DNA from: Ophiura sarsii
Lineage: Eukaryota > Echinodermata > Ophiuroidea > Amphilepidida > Ophiuridae
Length of the DNA stretch: 64,000 bases
NCBI GenBank assembly: GCA_035610835.1
Contig: CM069453.1
Location: 69,070,682 to 69,134,681 of the forward strand
Direction of reading: 5' to 3'
Shown: piece by piece, positions 58,120 through 64,000 of the stretch
How the letters are laid out: each line of letters starts with the position of its first letter
Position numbering within the stretch: the stretch's first letter is position 1
Program-made: the position numbers and the translations under genes
Notes under the pieces: model-generated
Databases searched by the model: none
Seen by the model: only the letters and a program-made list of their open reading frames with translations
Told to the model about the DNA's origin: nothing

Positions 58120-58830
58120 CAACCTGTACCTATGATACTGTTCCTCCTCCTCGATGTTGCTTTTTGACTTTTGACACTACTGACGACAATCATTCACTTG
58201 TACACACATCCTGATGTTGCGCAGGGGTTGAGCTGAAGCACTATCCACAAATTACCATCTTCAGAATTGCATTTGGTGCTGGCCTCTCGGGTGGAATTGT
58301 ACTGGGATGAGAGTCCTTGTTGGTTCATCACAGTTTCAGCCATATAACTAAATCGGATCGAGTGTGTGTAGAAGGGTCAGATGAATCTGAAGATTACCAT
58401 ATTGAAAGTTCATGGGTAGAAGAGTTAGCGTTGGCAAAGCTATCGAGATCATGTTTACCTGTTTTGAGTATTTTCAAAGCTATTCCCTTTCCTATTCCCG
58501 ATAACTGAGCAACAGTATTGCATCCTGATAGGGCGTGACAAGCAAGAATGTATAGTTGGAAACATCTCGGTGCTGCTTTGCTGGCTTTGCGGTGTCAATT
58601 ATTATTTGTGTGTTGAATGATTCCATCAGAAGACTTCAGGTTGTTGGGGAGTCGCTTACACTAATAAATATGAAGAAGTAAAACAAATACGTCAGTATCT
58701 TCAAAAAACACCGGGATGTTGTGGAGCCCATCACATTCTGCAACTACTGAAGGGTCTGATGCATAGCATTACCATCTGCTTCTTCTTGAGATAACATCCC
58801 GTGGAAAACGAGTCCTTATCTATATACAAT
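58120..58830 (-). pseudogene. Decayed XPG/FEN1-like nuclease-fold gene of a multicopy invertebrate family
   Basis: On the minus strand a frameshifted series reads QEEAD, then FFEDTDVFVLLLHIY, then ACHALSGCNTVAQLSGIGKG and ALKILKTG, and near 58,250 a tail with PAPNAILKMVICG. The DTD acidic motif and the GCDT...GIGK helix-hairpin-helix-like motif suggest an XPG/FEN1-type fold. I know this arrangement from many uncharacterised, multicopy proteins of marine invertebrates; their function is not established. At least three in-frame stops and two frameshifts make it non-functional. It lies inside the 5-kb transposon and could be its own gene or a nested one. Confidence 0.65.
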
Positions 58831-58984
58831 CTCAACCGGTATAGGTTGCGACCTGTTATAACTAGCCTGGTGTCAGCTTGCTATTAAGAGCATCATCTTG
58901 CAGAGTCATGCATAATTATAAATCTATCACTTGTATTTGTTCTCAGTGATGTTTAAAGACTAAACCGAGTAACATGAATGTGTA

Positions 58985-59041
58985 CAGGGGGAGAGGGAGG
59001 GGGAGGGGGAGGGGGAGGGGGAGGGGGAGGGGGAGGGGGAG
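58985..59041. repeat. (GGGGGA)n hexamer microsatellite
   Basis: Nine to ten copies of GGGGGA. G-quadruplex potential is high. The poly-Gly/Glu frame across it is an artefact. Confidence 0.95.
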
Positions 59042-59159
59042 ATAATTCAACCCCATTTTTAGAACTCATCTTTATGTGCATATACTATATGTGCATATAT
59101 ATATTTTCCACATGTGCATACATCACTAAGGATCGTCAAACATTCCATCTGCTATATAA

Positions 59160-59880
59160 AACGACCATGAGTGACCTTTACATAGTAAAACGGGTTGTGT
59201 TTTAATGTGTTTTATTTAAAAGATAATGTTATCCAGGTCCAAATATCTAGAAACGCTCAAGGATGACAATTTGGCATCATCCGGATTTGGAATCAGCACA
59301 TTTTTGCAGTCTAGAATTGTCAAAAAGATTGTCAAAAAACCCGACCATGGGTGACCTTTATATTGTAAAACGGGCTGTATTTTATGTTTTTGTATTAAAA
59401 GATAATGATATTCAGGTCAAAATATCTAGAAATGCTCAAGGATGACAATTTGGCATAATCCGGATTTGGAATCAGCACATTTTTGCAGTCTGAAATTGTC
59501 AAAAAGATTGTCAAAAAACCGACCATGAGTGACCTTTATATAGTAAAACGGGCTGTATTTTATGTTTTTGTATTTTAAAGATAATGTTATTCAGGTCCAA
59601 ATATCTAGAAACGCTCAAGGGTGACAATTTGGCATCATCCGGATTTGGAATCAGCACATTGTTGCAGTCTAGAATTGTCAAAAAGATTGTCAAAAAAACG
59701 ATCATGAGTGACCTTTATATAGTAAAACGGGCTGTATTTTATGTTTTTTGTATTTAAAGATAATGTTATTCAGGTCCAAATATCTAGAAACGCTCAAAGG
59801 TGACAATTTGGCATCATCCGGATTTGGAATCAGCACATTTTTGCAGTCTAGATTTGTCAAAAAAATGTCCTGCATACTCG
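59160..59880. repeat. ~180-bp subterminal tandem repeat, four copies
   Basis: ACCATGAGTGACCTTTATAT and GTCCAAATATCTAGAAACGC to GGCATCATCCGGATTTGGAA recur near 59,162, 59,343, 59,520 and 59,699. An inverted single relative is present just inside the other end of the transposon (54,900-54,995). So this is a subterminal zone amplified on one side, as seen in many DNA transposons where it binds transposase. Confidence 0.85.
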
Positions 59881-59923
59881 ATTTTGAGGTTAGGGTCAAA
59901 ATCGTCTCCGTGCCAAGGGACTA

Positions 59924-60480
59924 ATAGGTTTATACCCCTGGAAATGAGACAAAGATATAGGCCTCGTGATAGAGGTGCGACAGTTCGCCCAATACCTCGT
60001 TACGGGTTGATGGCTCGGGTTGCTTGACATAGAAACAGAAACTTCCTGCGGAAATACACGCCTGTGCATTGCCCAGAACCCGCAAGTCAATACTTGACGA
60101 CATGGCACGATCCACCTGCCGCCCATCTCCAATCCCATTGAAGGAGCGACGCGACGGTCACATGCGCCATGAGGACACCACAGAGACAAACACTCCGTAA
60201 ACACCCATCCTGATCAGCCGATCATCCCAGCTACTTCAATTAACATTGCGCTACATGGCGAACCCAACAGCGAGTCTGTTACTCAGCCAACCCCTGACAC
60301 CCAAACTCTGCCTTAGTCTACACGACCCACTATTAGGATACAAAGGGTACTTCCCGCAGCCCAATCGCACGCTACACCACCCGTGACAGGACCCAAAATG
60401 CCACAGTCAACTACAGTCGATCCGCCAATGGCCAACGCTCAGCGATGATCCATGCGTGCCAAGAGACCGTCTAAATGAAC
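59924..60480 (+). pseudogene. Ty3/gypsy pol relic, C-terminal continuation
   Basis: Directly after ATA the frame continues GLYPWK, then a stop where a Trp is usual, then DKDIGLVIEVRQFAQYLV, the GPY/F-like integrase tail. After a frame change it reads NRNFLRKYTP, then a Pro/Thr-rich degraded C-terminus ending near KRPSK at about 60,475. Multiple stops and shifts show long decay. A G-rich run at 60,567-60,583 could be the polypurine tract, but no LTR pair was identified. Confidence 0.75.
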
Positions 60481-60833
60481 CAAGGAATATTAGACATAAA
60501 CTCTAGTCAAACACCTTCGTACGGATTTACCAGCCCCTGTCACACCTTTCAGTTGGACAGCAACTTGGGGTGGGTGGGGGGCAGATAGACAATAACTCAT
60601 TGTTCTTTTCATTTGTTTGACATTTCAGATGTTGTCGTCATTCGCTTGATGTGACAATCTCCTCACAACAACCATCATTGAAATACCTACTGGTTATTAT
60701 CTATAGCGCTCCATTTGAACATTTTATAACCAGACACCGCACCAAGAATATTTATGAGATGTATATTTCCCCCATTCATGGCTATATGAGCTCAGTCGAC
60801 CTCCAGTAACTAGTTTATCAATATCAGATATAC
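60481..60833. other. Sequence 3' of the gypsy relic
   Basis: Includes the possible polypurine tract (GGGGTGGGTGGGGGGCAGA). A solitary LTR remnant is possible but cannot be shown. No gene recognised. Confidence 0.3.
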
Positions 60834-60988
60834 TTAAAACTGTTGGAGGGTAGAACTCAGAGTAGGTTTTTCTTGAACTTCTTCTGCTGTGGTTGGTTTT
60901 GTTGTTTCACTGACTTGGTCTGTGGTCTCCTCGGTGTGCAGATTCTGAAACATCTGGTCTCGCCACAGCCAGTCGAACTGATTTGACC

Positions 60989-61568
60989 CAGTAGCGTAGC
61001 CAGCGGGGGGGCCGGGGGGGGGCCCCGGACACCTAAAATGGGGACGGCGAAGCGGAAAATGGGGACGAGAAGAAGGGGAGAAAAGAGAGAAAGAAGGGGG
61101 AAGGAGAGGGAGAAAGAGAAGAGAAGAGAAAGGGGGAGGAGAGGGAGAAAGAGAAGGAAAAAGGGAAGGAGCGGGAGAAAGAGAAGGGAAAGGGGAAGGA
61201 GAAGGGAAAGAGAAGAGAAATTGTTCATGTAGTACATTTACTGTGCGATTTATTTTTGGACTGTGCGATTTTTTTTGAACTGTGCGAAATTTTTTGCTAA
61301 AATGGGGACGGAGAAGCTAAAAAATGGGGACGAAAAATTGGTACTGTGCGATTTTGTTTGACTGTGCGATTTTTTTGGGACTGTGCGAATTTTTTTGACA
61401 CCTCCCCCCCCCCCCCCCCCCACCCCCCACTTACGTGAAATTCACGAGGTAAGTGACTAGAATTTTTTTGGGGGCAACCTTTTACGAAAATTTTTTACGG
61501 ACATAAAAAAAAAAATAGGGACGATTGATGCTTGCCCCCCCGGAATGACAATGCTGGCTACGCACCTG
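60989..61568. mobile_element. 580-bp hAT-like MITE inserted in an open frame
   Basis: Begins CAGTAGCGTAGCCAGCGGGG and ends GCTGGCTACGCACCTG. The flanks ATTTGACC (60,981-60,988) and GTTTGACC (61,569-61,576) match at 7 of 8 positions. G/C runs are subterminal. The interior has an AG-rich microsatellite and repeated ACTGTGCGATTTTTTT blocks. Confidence 0.88.
61055..61222. repeat. (GGGAGAAAGAGAAG)n purine tract
   Basis: A ~165-base purine-only stretch of GAGAAAGAGAAG-like units inside the hAT MITE. The Arg/Glu/Lys-rich frame on one strand and the Leu/Ser-rich frame on the other are artefacts. Confidence 0.9.
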
Positions 61569-61700
61569 GTTTGACCCTAAAGAGTTCATGGGGCGGATGT
61601 CTTTTGCTTCTGATAACGTCTCCCATGCCACCTGGCTGTGGGTATGGTGTAAAGCGTGCATATTGTTTGCACTGTTCAGATGAGGCCTTGTGTTACTCAT

Positions 61701-62392
61701 TCAGGTCTACTGCTTTAATCAGAAGGGCTGATCGACGGCTTGCACAAATGTGCATATTTAGGATTAATCTCCGGTTTCAGCATCTCTTTGCAGAGATTGA
61801 GTATCTCAAAGTTTGCATTAGATAGCAAAGCATTCTTCGGTCCATAACATTTTTACCATGCATTTTGGTTAGCAAATTTGTTGTTTTTCTTGTAGAACGT
61901 AACAAGTTCTACACTTCTGTACTTTAAATGCCTTTATGACTCTGATTTAACCCTTGCAAGACGCTAAAAATGCAAAAATTGAGTTACCACAACTCAAGTC
62001 ATATATTTGGCCCTGCTTATTTTCTTTTACTAAATATAGTCGAGCGGCGGCTCCCATAGACACTGTACTTAAGCGTGGCACCCCTCTTGCTCATGATGTA
62101 AAAGTAACCAAAACAAACAAGTTCATTGAATCTTATAATTATTATCAGAAATCACCAGGGATGTGAGATTTGTTGTAGTGTCATATTTTAAACGAAATAA
62201 TTAATCTCAGCCGGCTATTTTGTAAATTAATTTCGCTGAATATAGCACATTGCTGTAATATGTCATCGATCCATTGACTACGGAAAAATCAACTTTAATA
62301 TTCGCTATTTTGAATACATCATTGTGATAGCATTGTGATAGCACAACATATTGGAGTTTTAAAATAAAACAGTAAACAAATTCTGTGGTATC
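61701..62392. other. Intergenic, nothing recognised
   Basis: AT-rich, with short frames lacking family motifs. Upstream, on the minus strand, of the split ORF. A missing exon could lie here but none is evident. Confidence 0.35.
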
Positions 62393-63234
62393 CTACTATA
62401 AATCTGGAAACGGTGTGTGTTTGTTTGTGTGTTTATTTGTTATCCTTATTTCTCCGATAGTTGTGATCAAAGTGGCGCCTAATTTGCATGAAAGATAGAG
62501 GAAATAACGGGAAGGATGTTAAAGTTTATTCCACTGAAATTGGTTAACAATTGGCTCCAAAAACCTCTCAGATTTGGCTCATAAATACCACTAGAATTGA
62601 ACAACATTGTGTGTTGCGGGTACTACAGCGTAATCTTACCGTGATAACGCGTCGTGTGCATGTTTGCGCAAGGGCTGACTGCCGCGCAGCACACGCACGC
62701 CTACACATGGCGCAGAAGCCACACGAGAAATGGTTATAGGGCTGTACAGTGTTGGTAGGGTATTTGGTGTCATGTTGGGGGAAGGGGGGGGGGGGACGGC
62801 CGGTGTAAAACCACTGGAAATGGTTTAGAATAGGCCTAAGGTTATAACGGTACAAGTAGCGTTTTACAGGGGTTAATGAAGCAACCTGATTTCTTTACTT
62901 TAAGTTGACATGCCAAACAATCTAAGGGACCGAGGGTTAATGAAGTAGCCACGGGAAATGGTTTAGGGAGGGTTGTGATTATAAATCAAACTGGTTAGGG
63001 TGTGTGCATGGGGGGGGGGGGTAAAACCAAGGGAAATGTTTTAGAAAAGGGTTAAGTGTTAATGAAGTAGCCGCGGGGAATGGTTAGGGAGGGTTATGAT
63101 TATAAATCCACCTGGTTGGTGTAGTTGCAGTGGGGGGGGGGGGGGGGGGGGGGGCGGCGATTGTAGGGGGTTTATGTGGTTTTAAAAGTATCGAGGGTTA
63201 ACTTGATGCGGTTTGAGAGGTAGGTTAATAAAGT
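62393..63234. repeat. Inverted copy of the C-rich dispersed repeat
   Basis: Reverse complement of parts of 55,480-57,415, from ACTATAAATCTGGAAACGGT to GGTTTGAGAGGTAGGTTAAT. It lacks the G-rich MITE found at 57,024-57,363. G runs lie at 62,785-62,795, 63,010-63,020 and 63,132-63,154. It is cut off sharply by the LINE that begins at 63,235. Confidence 0.85.
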
Positions 63235-64000
63235 AGACACAGCTGTGAAACGGCACTTCTCCGTGTTTCGAACGATCTTCTGTTGGCTCTTGATACAAAA
63301 AAGGATGCGATACTTGTCCTCCTGGACTTAAGTGCCGCTTTTGATACCATCGACCACGACATCCTCATCCAGCGGCTGAAGATTAGATATGGTTTAACAG
63401 GCAATGCACTCGGGTGGTTCGATTCGTACATTCGCGGTCGACAACAAGTGATTAAGATTGCTGACTCTAAATCAGATCCTCATCAATTACTCAGCGGTGT
63501 CCCTCAGGGTTCAGTTGCCGGTCCGCAGATTTTTACCCTATATTCGTCACCAATTGAAGACATTGTGAAACGCTTCCCTGGAGTTAGTGGTATGTACTAC
63601 GCTGATGATTCCCAATTGTACATCAGTGTGAATCCAAATGATGATACCTCTCCTTCTCTAACTGAACTCGAGAACTGCATCAAAGAGATTAAAAACTGGA
63701 CACTGAAGAACAAGCTTGCCTTGAATGATAGTAAAACAGAGGTTGTTCATTTATCATCCCGCTACTCTGAAAATGTTCCCACCCCCTCCATAAACGTTGG
63801 TGACTCTGTCGTTGATACTGTCACTAAAGCAAAAGATCTTGGTGTCATCATTGATCAGCATCTCACTTTAGTCCCTCATGTAAATAACATCTGCCGTCTC
63901 GCTTCACACTCTATCAGAAACATTGGCCGTATCCGCAGATATCTGGACTGTAATAGCACTGAGAAACTCGTTCATGCATTTGTCTCTTCTCGTCTGGACT
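63235..64000 (+). CDS. 5'-truncated LINE reverse transcriptase (CR1/L2-like), open to window end
   Basis: One frame is open for ~255 codons and runs off the window. It contains ETALLRVSNDLLLALD, then LLDLSAAFDTIDHD (motif A), GVPQGSVAGP (motif B; Leu is usual where Ala stands) and YADDSQLYI (motif C, catalytic Asp pair intact). DLGVIIDQHLTLVPHVN in the thumb region follows. These match CR1/L2/jockey-group non-LTR reverse transcriptases, which copy element RNA at a nicked chromosomal site. No endonuclease precedes it and the upstream sequence is an unrelated repeat, so the copy is 5'-truncated. The open frame suggests a young insertion. Confidence 0.9.

Larger units (their letters stand above)
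54860..59923. mobile_element. 5.06-kb DNA transposon inserted in the gypsy relic, ATA duplication
   Basis: Begins TAGTCCGTTGGCAGAGCC and ends, inverted, with TAGTCCCTTGGCACGGAG. ATA is present on both sides (54,857-54,859 and 59,924-59,926). Inverted similarity continues inward through CCTCAAAAT...GTATGCRGG to the GGCATCATCC...GAAATCAGCA block (54,930-54,970 against the 59,160-59,880 repeats). Removing the element and one ATA joins the gypsy pol frame exactly. The interior holds a nested repeat (55,215-57,415) and a decayed XPG-like gene (58,120-58,830). No classical DDE transposase was recognised. Confidence 0.8.
60834..61700 (-). pseudogene. Small ORF (about 93 codons) split by a hAT MITE
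   Basis: The minus-strand frame from ATG at 61,700 reads HSQVAWETLSEAKDIRPMNS, then LGSN up to 61,569. After the 580-bp hAT element it continues QFDWLWRDQMFQNLHTEE and ends at TAA (60,834). With the element and one 8-bp duplication removed, the frame is uninterrupted, which supports a formerly real coding exon. The acceptor-like TCTGATTAAAGCAG upstream means it could be a last exon rather than a whole gene. Protein not recognised. As it stands, the frame is broken. Confidence 0.4.

Noticed and set aside
61038..61237. Arg/Glu-rich and Leu/Ser-rich ORFs on opposite strands
   Set aside because: Both derive from the purine microsatellite inside a hAT MITE.
63225..63431. Minus-strand ORF of 68 residues at the LINE
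   Set aside because: Antisense shadow of the reverse transcriptase frame.

Overview
The window looks like gene-poor, repeat-dense DNA from an animal, most likely a marine invertebrate. The pointers are AT-rich DNA, long introns, a caspase gene split by a canonical intron, CR1/L2-like and jockey-like LINE relics, a Ty3/gypsy relic, many small hAT, TTAA-type and mariner-like elements, and a histone-type mRNA 3' stem-loop. An echinoderm or hemichordate would fit, but the sequence alone does not fix the phylum. No bacterial genes, operons or CRISPR arrays are present. Most long open frames here are by-products of tandem repeats whose unit length is a multiple of three.

Bases 1-44,870 form a giant imperfect inverted repeat. 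The left arm (1-7,918) runs into the window edge. The right arm (28,083-44,870) is its reverse complement, swollen by a private ~8 kb array expansion. From outside to inside the arms hold unique sequence, a 41-bp tandem array, a short element fragment, 30-bp tandem arrays, a LINE relic, a mariner-like element, more 30-bp array, and one end of a hAT-like element. The hAT and mariner-like insertions occupy the same sites in both arms, so they predate the inverted duplication. A 456-bp MITE in the left arm, and a short retroposon tail and array expansion in the right arm, are private and came later. The ~20 kb between the arms is a nest of mobile elements. It contains a hAT-like element with a perfect 8-bp target duplication carrying a 1.7-kb element made of TTGCGCAA-containing repeats, a second copy of that element inside the terminal repeat of another MITE, a third copy broken by two further MITEs with empty sites elsewhere in the window, an assembly gap beside a direct repeat, and a duplicated 82-bp unit with a canonical histone 3' stem-loop.

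Bases 44,871-54,200 are more ordinary intergenic and intronic DNA with MITEs and satellites. The clearest host gene is on the minus strand: the last two exons of a caspase (52,719-52,828 and 50,428-50,541), joined in frame across a ~2.2 kb intron. Earlier exons were not found. Two weaker minus-strand coding candidates lie at 41,428-41,510 and 46,393-46,605.

Bases 54,231-60,480 hold a Ty3/gypsy pol relic (integrase zinc-binding module and C-terminal tail) split by a 5.06-kb DNA transposon (54,860-59,923) with related ends and a 3-bp ATA duplication. Inside that transposon is a decayed minus-strand gene of a multicopy family with an XPG/FEN1-like GCDT...GIGK signature. Next, a small minus-strand frame (61,700-60,834) is interrupted by another hAT element. 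The window ends in an open LINE reverse transcriptase frame (63,235-64,000).
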